From positions 1 through 19,078 of the forward strand of contig JBIISC010000018.1 in assembly GCA_044341215.1 (NCBI GenBank): a stretch of DNA of 19,078 nucleotides. The letters are read 5' to 3'. The position numbers and the translations under genes are program-made. The number at the start of each line of letters is the position of its first letter. The stretch's first letter is position 1. This stretch comes from JAFMIT01 sp044341215 (GTDB lineage: Bacteria > Actinomycetota > Actinomycetes > S36-B12 > UBA5976). This document shows positions 8,027-15,401 of this stretch, in pieces. Below the pieces are notes generated by a model that saw only the letters and a program-made list of their open reading frames with translations, was not told the DNA's origin and did no database searches.

Positions 8027-8921
8027 AGAGCTATTAGCTGCTGGAATCACTGATCCTGCCTTGCAAGATTCTTTTGAAAAATGTCGCATACTCAATTCCG
8101 CCCACGGAAAGACTTACTATCTGGCCACGCTTTTGTTGGCTCCAGAAAAACGGCCATTTGTCCATGCACTCTATGGATTCGCTAGATACGCAGATGAAAT
8201 TGTTGATGATCTTTCATCAACCCTAACGGGTGAGCAAAAGGCCGAATGGCTAACTTCTTGGAGTGATAAGTTTCTTGAAGATTTTGATTCTGGCACAAGT
8301 GAAGATGAGATTTGTAAAGCCACTATTTACACGGCTAAGAAATTCAACATCCCAAAAGCTCACTTTGAAGCATTCATTCACTCAATGAAAATGGACTTAA
8401 CGACAACCTCATATGAAACCTTTGATGACTTATATGAATACGTCTATGGATCCGCTGCAGTTATTGGATTGCAAATGGTTCCAATCCTTGAACCATCTAG
8501 CGAAGACGCCTATAAGTATGCAACCGATCTCGGAATTGCTTTCCAACTTGCAAACTTCATTCGCGATGTTGGCGAAGACTTAGAGCGCGGTCGCATATAT
8601 CTCCCATTGTCTGAATTGCGTCAATTCGGTGTCACACCACAAACCCTTGAAACGGGCAAAGTCACCGATGACCTGCGCAACGCATTGCGGTTCCAAATTG
8701 CAAGAGTGCACGACCTTGAAAAGAGCTCTCGAGCGGGTATTTCGCTCCTAAGTCCTGCCAGCCAGCCTTGTATTAACGCGGCCCGAATTCTCTACTGCCA
8801 AATTGCAGATGAGGTGGAGAAGATTGATTTCGACGTCTTCACAAAACGGGCAAAGGTGTCCATGTTTAGAAAGATCACGGTCGCTGGCCGAGCCTGGTTG
8901 CAAGCCATTAAGTTGAGATAA
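8016..8921 (+). CDS. crtB: Phytoene synthase
   Basis: Condenses two geranylgeranyl diphosphates into phytoene, the first committed carotenoid step. The protein (301 aa from the ATG at 8016) has the squalene/phytoene synthase signatures: ARYADEIVDD near residues 53-62 with the first aspartate-rich motif, and NFIRDVGEDLERGRIYLP near 178-195 with the second. I prefer 8016 over an in-frame ATG at 7998 because GGAG lies about 8 nt upstream of 8016 and the homologous region begins right after it. The start overlaps the last 11 nt of the mannosyltransferase gene. Squalene or hydroxysqualene synthases (HpnC/HpnD) share the fold, but a neighbouring crtI and crtE make phytoene synthase the better call. 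It is the last member of the overlapping operon; the stop is 24 bp before the lipoprotein gene. Confidence 0.92.
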   Translation: MSRRELLAAGITDPALQDSFEKCRILNSAHGKTYYLATLLLAPEKRPFVHALYGFARYADEIVDDLSSTLTGEQKAEWLTSWSDKFLEDFDSGTSEDEICKATIYTAKKFNIPKAHFEAFIHSMKMDLTTTSYETFDDLYEYVYGSAAVIGLQMVPILEPSSEDAYKYATDLGIAFQLANFIRDVGEDLERGRIYLPLSELRQFGVTPQTLETGKVTDDLRNALRFQIARVHDLEKSSRAGISLLSPASQPCINAARILYCQIADEVEKIDFDVFTKRAKVSMFRKITVAGRAWLQAIKLR

Positions 8922-8933
8922 CGCTTTCGAGGT

Positions 8934-8939
8934 TACGCT
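8934..8939 (+). promoter_or_regulatory. Candidate -10 element of a leaderless lipoprotein promoter
   Basis: TACGCT (TANNNT) ends exactly 6 nt before the ATG at 8946, with no Shine-Dalgarno sequence between. A weak -35-like TTGAGA (8913-8918) lies 15 bp upstream, inside the last codons of crtB. The spacing equals that before crtE. This suggests the lipoprotein gene is expressed on its own, in addition to any read-through from crtB. Confidence 0.45.
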
Positions 8940-8945
8940 ATACCT

Positions 8946-9497
8946 ATGCGTAAATCATTGACAATAATTACCTGTGCATTACTTCTAGCGGCTTGTTCAA
9001 ACTCATCGGCCGACCCAACATCATCAAACTCTCCAACCAATAGCGGCACCCCAGCACCAATAGTTACCGCTACCGACTTTTTCGATCGCCTAGACAAGGC
9101 TCAATCTACTGAACCTGTGGCCAAAGATTCCTACGTAACTTGCTCAAGCGAAAACTTAAATGTCCAATACTTGAATCAAGTAATTTTGCAAGCAGCCGAT
9201 GTCGATGAAATTTACATGATCGCAACTGCAGCTTGCGTCGAAGGCGATGTTAAGAGTGCAGAGCGGGTTGAAGTGCTTCATTGGAAAGCAGACCTTTCAG
9301 CCTGGGCACCAATTGGAACTGTGCGCCTATCCAATGACAATTACATGATTCCTTGGAATACTGAATCTGCTTGCTTTGAAGAAGATGGATCGGTGAAGTG
9401 CCCAGTTTTTGTCACTAAAGACAATGGCAAAACTAAAAATGGCACTTTGACTGTAACCCGTCAACGAGATCACTTCTGGGCAGAAATTAATTACTAA
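8946..9497 (+). CDS. Putative secreted lipoprotein of unknown function
   Basis: A 183-residue protein with a clear type II (lipoprotein) signal peptide: MRKS, a hydrophobic stretch, then the lipobox LLAAC with Cys17 as the expected lipidated residue. A serine/threonine/proline-rich linker follows (about 18-40), as is common for actinobacterial lipoproteins tethered outside the membrane. The globular part (about 40-183) has four further cysteines that could form disulfides (in TCSS, AACVE, SACFE and KCPVF), consistent with an extracytoplasmic location. I do not recognise the family. It follows crtB by 24 bp but seems to carry its own promoter. Its TAA overlaps the stop of the convergent transporter by 3 of its bases. 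A link to the carotenoid operon is possible but not shown. Confidence 0.8.
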   Translation: MRKSLTIITCALLLAACSNSSADPTSSNSPTNSGTPAPIVTATDFFDRLDKAQSTEPVAKDSYVTCSSENLNVQYLNQVILQAADVDEIYMIATAACVEGDVKSAERVEVLHWKADLSAWAPIGTVRLSNDNYMIPWNTESACFEEDGSVKCPVFVTKDNGKTKNGTLTVTRQRDHFWAEINY

Positions 9498-11113
9498 AAA
9501 TTGCCCAAGATTGGTGCAATCAGTACTTTAACAATCATTGCTACTGGGTATGCAACTGCATAACCAAGATTCACCCGCGGATCATCATGTGTTTGGTCGT
9601 TGACATATGCCAACACCGCTGGTTGGGTTTGTGAACCTGCCATCACACCTGCAAGTCTTGGTCCGTAAGTCTTTGCAAAATATCTTCCTAGGAAAATAAA
9701 TGTCAAAGCAGAGGTCGCTGTTGTGGCAAGCCCAATAATCAATAACCGCCAGCCAATCGGGGTGGATATTGCCTCACTCAAAGCATGGCCGGCAGTGGAG
9801 CCTGCATATGCCAAGAAAAGCATCATGCCTAAATGGCTAAGTGCACTCGATGCAGTGTGTGGCAGTGACCAAATTATTCGACCGGTCTTGCCCATTCTGC
9901 CCATGATTAGACCAATAATTAGTGGGCCAGCTGCCATGCCGAATTCAAAAACTCTGCCACCTGGGATTGGGAAAGGGATTGATCCCAAAATAACGCCAGC
10001 GGTTATGCCAGTTGCCAAACTAACTATTGAAAAAGCACTCGCAGCTTTTTCTGAATCACCAAGTAATTTTGCAACTTTGGAAAGACCAAGTTGATTAGCA
10101 ACCACGCGGACCCGATCACCAATTTGCAAAACAAAATCGTCTTGTGCAAGCAAGTCCACATCACCTCGGCGAATTCGAGTTGCCACTGCACCATATTTTT
10201 GACCCAATCTAAGGTCACCTAATGGCCGGCCGGCCACACTTCGATGCGATACTGCGATTCTGCGAAAATCTAGATTGGAGCGATCTAGAGTCAAGGCAAC
10301 CGAAGATGAATGTCCAACTTGCGAAGTGAATTTCTCAATTGTGGCTCGATCTGCAATTACAGTGACGATGTCGCCACGGACCAATGCATGTTCATCGGTT
10401 GCGATGTCGACTACACCTAGATGTCCAGGGCTATCACCGGTCATCACACGTGAGAAACGAACCTTGTCTTCATATTGCTTTGCCAACTCGCCCAACGTTG
10501 GCAAACCGTCCACATCCACTCTTATAGTTTCGCCAATCAACTCCGGTGGTTTTGCGGCGAGATCGTCTTCTTGTGGATTTACAGAAACCTGTTTAATCGC
10601 AACACTTGCGGCAATTAACATGCCCACAACGCCAAAAAGATATGTAACCGAATAGCCAACAATTGGCGAATTTGCACCAGTGGCGTCCACCCAGATTTCT
10701 TGACTAGCAGCTAAAGCAGGTGTGTTAGTTAGTGCACCTGCATATATGCCAGACAAAACAGGTCCATCGATACCAATTAACTTTGAGATTCCTACTAGCA
10801 CTGCAGCGGCACCAGTTAGGGCCAGCATGATCGTTATCACTACTCGCCCACCGCTGCGCAGTGCGCGGAAGAAGGAAGGACCCGCGCCAATGCCTACTAT
10901 GTATGCAAAGAGGGCCAAACCGAAGTATCCGACATCTTTAGCAAGTATTAGCCGCTCGTCGTAAGCACTAAAAGCAAGGGCCGCAAACAGCACTCCTGCT
11001 GGCCCAAGCGAGATGCCCTTGATCTTGATATTGCCAATGAATGCGCCTAACCCCAATAGCGTGGTTAGAAGAAATAGTGGCTGTTCAACTGCGAGATCGA
11101 CAAAATAATTCAT
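9494..11113 (-). CDS. AspT/YidE-type transporter with two RCK_C (TrkA-C) domains
   Basis: A membrane protein of the aspartate:alanine exchanger family. Counted from the ATG at 11113 (539 aa), a first membrane domain (about 1-175) with the repeat hallmark AGALTNTPALAA is followed by two soluble regulatory RCK_C domains (about 195-285 and 290-375). A second membrane domain has the matching hallmark GSQTQPAVLAY near the C-terminus. This duplicated layout with central TrkA-C domains is the standard architecture of AspT, YidE and YbjL. A TTG at 11122 would add three residues; the ATG seems more natural. No ribosome binding site is obvious. It stands alone behind the nrdJ terminator and is convergent with the lipoprotein gene, sharing 4 nt at the stops. 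The substrate is unknown; characterized relatives exchange amino acids or dicarboxylates. Confidence 0.85.
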   Translation of the reverse strand: MNYFVDLAVEQPLFLLTTLLGLGAFIGNIKIKGISLGPAGVLFAALAFSAYDERLILAKDVGYFGLALFAYIVGIGAGPSFFRALRSGGRVVITIMLALTGAAAVLVGISKLIGIDGPVLSGIYAGALTNTPALAASQEIWVDATGANSPIVGYSVTYLFGVVGMLIAASVAIKQVSVNPQEDDLAAKPPELIGETIRVDVDGLPTLGELAKQYEDKVRFSRVMTGDSPGHLGVVDIATDEHALVRGDIVTVIADRATIEKFTSQVGHSSSVALTLDRSNLDFRRIAVSHRSVAGRPLGDLRLGQKYGAVATRIRRGDVDLLAQDDFVLQIGDRVRVVANQLGLSKVAKLLGDSEKAASAFSIVSLATGITAGVILGSIPFPIPGGRVFEFGMAAGPLIIGLIMGRMGKTGRIIWSLPHTASSALSHLGMMLFLAYAGSTAGHALSEAISTPIGWRLLIIGLATTATSALTFIFLGRYFAKTYGPRLAGVMAGSQTQPAVLAYVNDQTHDDPRVNLGYAVAYPVAMIVKVLIAPILGNF

Positions 11114-11163
11114 TATCAGCAAATTTCTGTTTAGAAAATTTAGGTAATCGTTAGTTTAATCCT

Positions 11164-11209
11164 TCAACAAAACAAAAAGTGGGGCCTGTCGTTAGACAGG
11201 CCCCACTTT
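11164..11209 (-). terminator. Strong intrinsic terminator of nrdJ
   Basis: A perfect 15-bp stem (11176-11190 with 11195-11209, arms AAAGTGGGGCCTGTC and its complement) closes a 4-nt loop. On the minus strand it starts 13 nt after the nrdJ stop and continues into TTTTTGTTTTGTT, a textbook Rho-independent terminator. It separates the nrdR-nrdJ operon from the transporter gene, which must therefore have its own promoter in the roughly 50 bp that remain. Confidence 0.95.
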
Positions 11210-11221
11210 CAGTTTGTTTAT

Positions 11222-14032
11222 TTAAGAGCAGCCGCTGGTGTTGCCACAACCTTCACAGGCGTAGCAGGAACCTGACGGACGCATCTTGATGCCACATGTG
11301 AAGCACAATGGCGCATCACTCACTTTGCCAGTGATTGCTTCAAGCAATTCAGCTGATGAATGAGCATTTTCAGTGTTGATAGTCACAGGAACAGCGACTG
11401 GCTTAATGTCTTCTAGTTCCTTAACTACAACTGCAGCGATTTCTTCAGTGCTTGCACTTGGGGTGTCGTAACCTGAAACTTGAGCAGCGCGTTCTTCGGC
11501 GGTGAAGATGCCAAGCATTGCGCGCTTTTCAAGTGGTAGGTGATCGAGAGCCAAACGACGGAAGATGTAGTCCATGATGGATTGAGCCATCCGGATATCT
11601 GCATCGTCTGTCATGCCAGCTGGTTCGAAACGCATGTTGGTGAACTTAGAAACAAATGCTTCTAGTGGAACACCGAACTGCAATGCGATTGAGATAGCAA
11701 TCGAGAATGCATCCATCACGCCTGCAAGAGTTGAACCTTGCTTACCTAGCTTCAAGAACACTTCACCAAGTTCGCCAGTTTCATACGAACCTGCGGTTAA
11801 GTAACCCTCTGCTCCACCAACTGCGAATGAAACAGTTTGGCTTGCGCGCTTCTTTGGCATCCGGCGACGAATCGGCTGAGCTGCAACAGAAGTTGCAACT
11901 GGCTCTTCAGTCTTCTTGGCTTTTGCGTCAGAAAGTGGTTGACCAACCTTGCAGTTGTCGCGGTAGATAGCAAGTGCCTTGACACCCATTTTCCATGCTT
12001 GGAAGTAAATTTCTTCAACTTCGTCAACAGATGCATCTTCAGGCATATTTACAGTCTTTGAAATTGCACCTGACAAGAATGGTTGGCAAGCACCCATCAT
12101 GCGGACGTGACCCATTGGAGAGATCGCACGTTCGCCCATTGCACAATCAAAGATTGCGTAATGTTCTGGCTTCAAACCTGGTGCATCGATAACGTGACCG
12201 TTTTGTGCAATGAATTCCACAATCGCTTCAACTGTTTCGTCTGCATATCCAAGCTTATTTAATGCCATTGGAATGGTTTGGTTCACGATCTGCATCGATC
12301 CGCCACCAACAAGTTTCTTGAACTTAACTAATGAGAAGTCAGGTTCGATTCCGGTTGTGTCGCAGTCCATCATGAAGCCGATGGTGCCGGTAGGTGCAAG
12401 CACAGAAGCCTGTGCGTTACGCCAGCCATTCTTTTCACCAGTCTTGATGCCATCAGCCCAGTTCTTGCTAGCAAGACGTGAGATGTCTGCATCTAATGTT
12501 GAAGCAGAGCGAAGTGCATCGCTAGCAGCAGCATGCTTGCGCATTACGCGTTGGTGAGCACTTGCGTTACGTGCGTAACCTTCGTATGCACCAACCACAC
12601 CTGCAAGTTCAGCAGAACGCTTGTATGCAGTGCCGGTCATCAAAGAAGTGATCGATGCAGCAAGTGCACGGCCACCTTCTGAGTCGTATGGCAAACCAGT
12701 TGCCATTAGCAATGCGCCAAGGTTTGCATAACCAATACCTAGCTGACGGTATTTGCGAGTGGTATCACCGATTGGTTCGGTTGGGAAATCTGCGAAGCAG
12801 ATTGAGATATCCATTGCAGTAATAATGAATTCAACTGACTTAGCAAACTTAACTGCGTCGAATGAACCATCTTCCTTTAGGAACTTCATCAAATTCAATG
12901 ATGCAAGGTTGCAAGATGAATTGTCCAAGCTCATGTATTCAGAACATGGATTTGAAGCTGTGATGCGTCCAGTTTCTGGGTTGGTGTGCCAATCATTGAT
13001 GGTTCCGTCGTATTGGATACCTGGATCTGCACAAGCCCATGCTGCTTCACTGAGTTGGCGGAATAGTTTCTTAGCATCCACATGTTCAATGATTTCGCCA
13101 GTTGATCGGGCGCGAAGACCGAAGTCTGTGCCGTTTTCTACTGCCTGCATGAATTCATCAGTTACGCGAACAGAGTTGTTTGCGTTTTGGTATTGAACAC
13201 TGATGATGTCTTTTCCGCCAAGGTCCATGTCGAAGCCAGCATCGCGCAATACGCGAATCTTTTCTTCTTCATTAACTTTAGTTTCGATGAATTCTTCGAT
13301 ATCTGGATGGTCAACATCAAGTACAACCATCTTTGCAGCACGACGGGTTGCGCCACCTGATTTGATGGTTCCAGCTGATGCATCAGCACCACGCATGAAA
13401 GAAACTGGACCGCTTGCGGTTCCACCGCTGTGCAGTAGTTCTTTCGATGAGCGGATACGGCTCAAGTTCAAACCAGCGCCTGAACCACCCTTGAAGATCA
13501 ATCCTTCTTCGCGGTACCAGTTAAGAATTGAATCCATGGTGTCATCTACGCTCAAAATAAAGCATGCGCTTACTTGTTGAGGTGATGTGGTACCAACGTT
13601 GAACCAAACTGGTGAGTTGAATGAGAAGACTTGATTCAAAAGCATCCAAGTCAATTCATGTTCAAAAGTGATTGCATCGTCTTCAGTTGTAAAGTAACCG
13701 TAATCACGACCGGCTTTGGTGTAAGTAAGAACTACGCGATCGATAAGTTGTTTCAAACTCCATTCGCGTTGATCAGTACCTACTGCACCACGGAAGTACT
13801 TAGTGGTGACGATGGTTGATGCGTTTACTGACCAGAAATCTGGATATTCGACTCCCCGTTGTTCGAATACTGTTTCACCAGTCTTCCAGTTTGTCTGCAC
13901 TACATCGCGTCGTTCCCAAGTGATTTGATCATATGGGTGTTCCCCTGGCTTGCTCCACAGTCTTTCAAGTGAAAGTCCGCTTGATTTTGCTTTCTTAGTC
14001 GAGCTGGTTGCTCCACTCACCGTTTCGGTCAT
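11222..14032 (-). CDS. nrdJ: Class II (adenosylcobalamin-dependent) ribonucleoside-diphosphate reductase
   Basis: Reduces ribonucleotides to deoxyribonucleotides using a radical from coenzyme B12, so it works with or without oxygen. The 936-residue protein (ATG at 14032) has the first redox cysteine in SACF (Cys157), the finger-loop motif NPCSE (361-365, with radical Cys363 and Glu365) and the partner cysteine in NSSCNLASLNL (Cys374). It also has the LAPTGTIGFMMDCDTTGIEPD core and a C-terminal cysteine-rich tail (CFTC, CYACEGC, ending GCS) that acts as a shuttle/zinc-ribbon region. The frame is open upstream to 14230, but the ATG at 14032 has GAGGAA 6 nt before it and begins the family-like sequence, while the upstream extension would overlap nrdR. 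It follows nrdR by 76 bp. No class I reductase is visible, so growth may depend on cobalamin. Confidence 0.96.
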   Translation of the reverse strand: MTETVSGATSSTKKAKSSGLSLERLWSKPGEHPYDQITWERRDVVQTNWKTGETVFEQRGVEYPDFWSVNASTIVTTKYFRGAVGTDQREWSLKQLIDRVVLTYTKAGRDYGYFTTEDDAITFEHELTWMLLNQVFSFNSPVWFNVGTTSPQQVSACFILSVDDTMDSILNWYREEGLIFKGGSGAGLNLSRIRSSKELLHSGGTASGPVSFMRGADASAGTIKSGGATRRAAKMVVLDVDHPDIEEFIETKVNEEEKIRVLRDAGFDMDLGGKDIISVQYQNANNSVRVTDEFMQAVENGTDFGLRARSTGEIIEHVDAKKLFRQLSEAAWACADPGIQYDGTINDWHTNPETGRITASNPCSEYMSLDNSSCNLASLNLMKFLKEDGSFDAVKFAKSVEFIITAMDISICFADFPTEPIGDTTRKYRQLGIGYANLGALLMATGLPYDSEGGRALAASITSLMTGTAYKRSAELAGVVGAYEGYARNASAHQRVMRKHAAASDALRSASTLDADISRLASKNWADGIKTGEKNGWRNAQASVLAPTGTIGFMMDCDTTGIEPDFSLVKFKKLVGGGSMQIVNQTIPMALNKLGYADETVEAIVEFIAQNGHVIDAPGLKPEHYAIFDCAMGERAISPMGHVRMMGACQPFLSGAISKTVNMPEDASVDEVEEIYFQAWKMGVKALAIYRDNCKVGQPLSDAKAKKTEEPVATSVAAQPIRRRMPKKRASQTVSFAVGGAEGYLTAGSYETGELGEVFLKLGKQGSTLAGVMDAFSIAISIALQFGVPLEAFVSKFTNMRFEPAGMTDDADIRMAQSIMDYIFRRLALDHLPLEKRAMLGIFTAEERAAQVSGYDTPSASTEEIAAVVVKELEDIKPVAVPVTINTENAHSSAELLEAITGKVSDAPLCFTCGIKMRPSGSCYACEGCGNTSGCS

Positions 14033-14108
14033 CGGTGTTTCCTCTTTCTGATTCGTTTTTCTATTTGTGGGCTTTCGCGTCCAAGGGGAATCGTGCGCGA
14101 TTGGGAAG

Positions 14109-14600
14109 TTATTTTGTTGTTGAAAGACTTTCTTCAACATTTTGAGAATCTTGATTTTGTGATGCTCTAAGCACTGCAATTTCACCTTCGAAATCTTCAA
14201 GACTTTCGAATGATCTGTAAACAGATGCAAATCTAAGGTAAGCGACTTTGTCTAAGTCACGAAGTGGCGCAAGGATTGCAAGACCAACTTCATTACTTGG
14301 AATTTCAGCAACTCCAGCTGCGCGAAGTGAATCTTCAACTTGTTGTGCAAGTAGTGCAAGATCATCATCGCTTACCGGACGACCTTGACATGATTTGCCA
14401 ACACCAGAAATTACTTTTGCACGGCTAAATGGTTCGACCACTCCGTTGCGTTTAACAACTAGCAACATTGCTGTTTCTACAGTTGAAAAACGTCGGCCAC
14501 ATTCAGGACACTGACGACGACGACGAATTGCGCCACCATCTTCTCCGGTACGTGAATCCACAACTCGGGAATCGTCGTGCTTGCAAAATGGGCAATGCAT
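14109..14600 (-). CDS. nrdR: Transcriptional repressor of ribonucleotide reductase genes
   Basis: NrdR is a zinc-finger/ATP-cone repressor that senses ATP/dATP and binds paired NrdR boxes in front of nrd genes. The 163-residue protein has the zinc ribbon cysteines C3, C6, C31 and C34 (MHCPFC and CPECGRRF), the basic linker RRRRQ, and an ATP-cone from about residue 46 (VVKRNGVVEPFSRAKV) through about 136. Length matches the usual 150-170. The ATG at 14600 is preceded by GGGAGGGG about 6 nt upstream, which fixes the start. It is the first gene of the nrdR-nrdJ operon. Two box-like palindromes upstream (14714-14760) suggest it represses its own operon. Confidence 0.96.
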   Translation of the reverse strand: MHCPFCKHDDSRVVDSRTGEDGGAIRRRRQCPECGRRFSTVETAMLLVVKRNGVVEPFSRAKVISGVGKSCQGRPVSDDDLALLAQQVEDSLRAAGVAEIPSNEVGLAILAPLRDLDKVAYLRFASVYRSFESLEDFEGEIAVLRASQNQDSQNVEESLSTTK

Positions 14601-14614
14601 TCTTTTCCCCTCCC

Positions 14615-14700
14615 TGTGGGTAACTACTGGTCGTTTCCTGTGGATAACTGCTCAAAACAGCCTGAAATTCAGTCTTTTTTGGCCTTCCACCTGTGGACAA
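14615..14700 (-). promoter_or_regulatory. Three DnaA-box-like 9-mers in the nrdR leader
   Basis: On the minus strand this stretch carries TTGTCCACA (14692-14700), TTATCCACA (14639-14647, the perfect E. coli consensus) and TTACCCACA (14615-14623). All three have the same orientation, with centre distances of 53 and 24 bp. The Streptomyces/Mycobacterium DnaA box is TTGTCCACA or close to it. They lie between the NrdR boxes and the nrdR start codon, so bound DnaA could affect transcription of nrdR-nrdJ. There is no dnaA, dnaN or gyr gene nearby, so this is not the replication origin. Confidence 0.7.
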
Positions 14701-14713
14701 TTCTGTGAGAAAA

Positions 14714-14760
14714 CCACACTATGTGGGGTTCTCTAGCAAAATGACCACTAGATGTAGGGG
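14714..14760. promoter_or_regulatory. Tandem NrdR boxes upstream of nrdR-nrdJ
   Basis: Two 16-bp palindrome-like sites fit the NrdR-box pattern (ACAC-AT-rich-GTGT type): CCACACTATGTGGGGT at 14714-14729 and CCACTAGATGTAGGGG at 14745-14760. Their offset is 31 bp, about three helical turns. That pairing and spacing is the known NrdR operator architecture. On the minus strand, TAGTGT inside the first box could be a -10 element, so occupancy would block the promoter. Each box matches the consensus at only 10-11 of 16 positions; the pairing and location give the confidence. Confidence 0.75.
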
Positions 14761-14787
14761 CGTAAGTTAAGACTAAGTTGATTAAAA

Positions 14788-14807
14788 CGCAAGCGAATAT
14801 CGCTGCG
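14788..14807 (-). terminator. Candidate intrinsic terminator of the LysM gene
   Basis: CGC-A-AGCGA, loop ATA, TCGCT-GCG forms an 8-bp stem with one bulge. On the minus strand it lies 21 nt after the LysM stop and is followed by TTTTAATC. The short T-run makes it a moderate terminator, but the position between the LysM gene and the nrdR promoter region is apt. Confidence 0.5.
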
Positions 14808-14828
14808 ACACGCCGAAAGTCTCAAGAA

Positions 14829-15221
14829 CTAGTTGAGGATAGGCACAATCAGAGCTTGACCAGCATGAATTTGTGCTGAATTTGAGAGTGAATTCAAATC
14901 TAGAATGCGATTTATGGTTTCGCGAGGATCTGCACTTGGATCAACGTCAGAAGCAATCTGCCACAGGGTTTGTCCAGCTTCGACAATTTGAATGTGAGTA
15001 TTTGCGCTCACATCACCGGTAGTAGCCGATGCGTTAGGAGTAAAAGCCGCAAATACAAGGGCCAGCACAGCTAGAACCGTTGCCGTAGTGATAAGCCCTA
15101 GGACAAGGCGACCACGCTGGGTTAGAACGGTTCGAGTGCCCACTACCTTGCGGGTAGGAACTGCATACAAATGACTCGAAATCACTGTATTTTCAAGGGT
15201 TTTTACAGTTACAGCACTCAT
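14829..15221 (-). CDS. Membrane-anchored LysM protein, candidate SOS-induced division suppressor
   Basis: A 130-residue protein with a basic cytoplasmic N-terminus, one transmembrane helix (LVLGLITTATVLAVLALVFA, about 39-58) and an external LysM domain (about 76-127, with IVEAGQTLWQIASDV and a closing IHAGQALIVP) that binds peptidoglycan. The ATG at 15221 has AAGGAG about 7 nt upstream; a longer frame to 15317 would run through the SOS box. Actinobacteria keep such a gene divergent from lexA: Rv2719c (ChiZ) in Mycobacterium and DivS in Corynebacterium occupy the same slot, are DNA-damage induced and slow septation. An SOS box 39-54 nt before this start supports the same role here. The function is by analogy; the sequence itself shows only anchor plus LysM. 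Confidence 0.85.
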   Translation of the reverse strand: MSAVTVKTLENTVISSHLYAVPTRKVVGTRTVLTQRGRLVLGLITTATVLAVLALVFAAFTPNASATTGDVSANTHIQIVEAGQTLWQIASDVDPSADPRETINRILDLNSLSNSAQIHAGQALIVPILN

Positions 15222-15259
15222 TAGTTTCTCCTTGGTGTTACTTAAATATCCGGGGAAGT

Positions 15260-15275
15260 TCGAACATCTGTACGA
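15260..15275. promoter_or_regulatory. SOS (LexA) box 1, LysM-proximal
   Basis: TCGAACATCTGTACGA matches the Gram-positive/actinobacterial LexA operator TCGAAC-N4-GTTCGA at 11 of 12 fixed positions. It lies 39 nt before the LysM start, where bound LexA would block that promoter. Confidence 0.85.
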
Positions 15276-15311
15276 AGTAAACCATACAAGTCCGACATCC
15301 GCCACGCCAAA

Positions 15312-15327
15312 TCGCACAAATGTTCGG
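15312..15327. promoter_or_regulatory. SOS (LexA) box 2, lexA-proximal
   Basis: TCGCACAAATGTTCGG matches the TCGAAC-N4-GTTCGA operator at 10 of 12 fixed positions, 122 nt before the lexA start. An overlapping weaker site (15325-15340, ending in the intact half-site GTTCGA) may add to it. Two operators in a divergent lexA region fit autoregulation of lexA and control of the LysM gene. Confidence 0.75.
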
Positions 15328-15358
15328 AAATTTTGTTCGAAATGGTCTAGGGTTTGGG

Positions 15359-15401
15359 CAGTGCCAGCGCGCCGCTCCCCTGCAGTCGCGCGCTAGCACT
15401 G
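15359..15401 (+). other. GC-rich stem-loop in the lexA leader, possibly an RNA switch
   Basis: Arms CAGTGC-C-AGCGCGC (15359-15372) and GCGCGCT-A-GCACTG (15388-15401) pair over 13 bp with a single C/A mismatch around a 15-nt loop. The stretch about 15356-15420 is far richer in G and C than the surrounding genome. GCAGTG of the 5' arm (15358-15363) can instead pair with CACTGC at 15427-15432, only a few bases before the lexA Shine-Dalgarno sequence, so two exclusive folds are possible. It would lie in the untranslated leader if lexA transcription starts near SOS box 2. Confidence 0.6.

Noticed and set aside
9723..13580. Several plus-strand reading frames of 60-150 codons opposite the transporter and nrdJ.
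   Set aside because: They are antisense to clearly conserved coding sequence, have no recognisable motifs and lack convincing start signals.
14033..14230. N-terminal extension of NrdJ up to an ATG at 14230.
   Set aside because: It would overlap nrdR by more than 100 nt, has no family similarity, and the ATG at 14032 has a good Shine-Dalgarno sequence.
14651..14682. CTGAAATTCAG followed by a T-run on the plus strand as a terminator.
   Set aside because: The stem is 5 bp with almost no loop, and no plus-strand gene ends nearby.
14615..14760. DnaA-box cluster as a replication origin.
   Set aside because: Only three boxes, no AT-rich unwinding region, and none of dnaA, dnaN, recF, gyrB or parAB nearby; a regulatory role fits better.
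14601..14828. Cobalamin riboswitch in front of the B12-dependent reductase operon.
   Set aside because: I found no B12-box-like conserved core in the leader; NrdR boxes explain the regulation.
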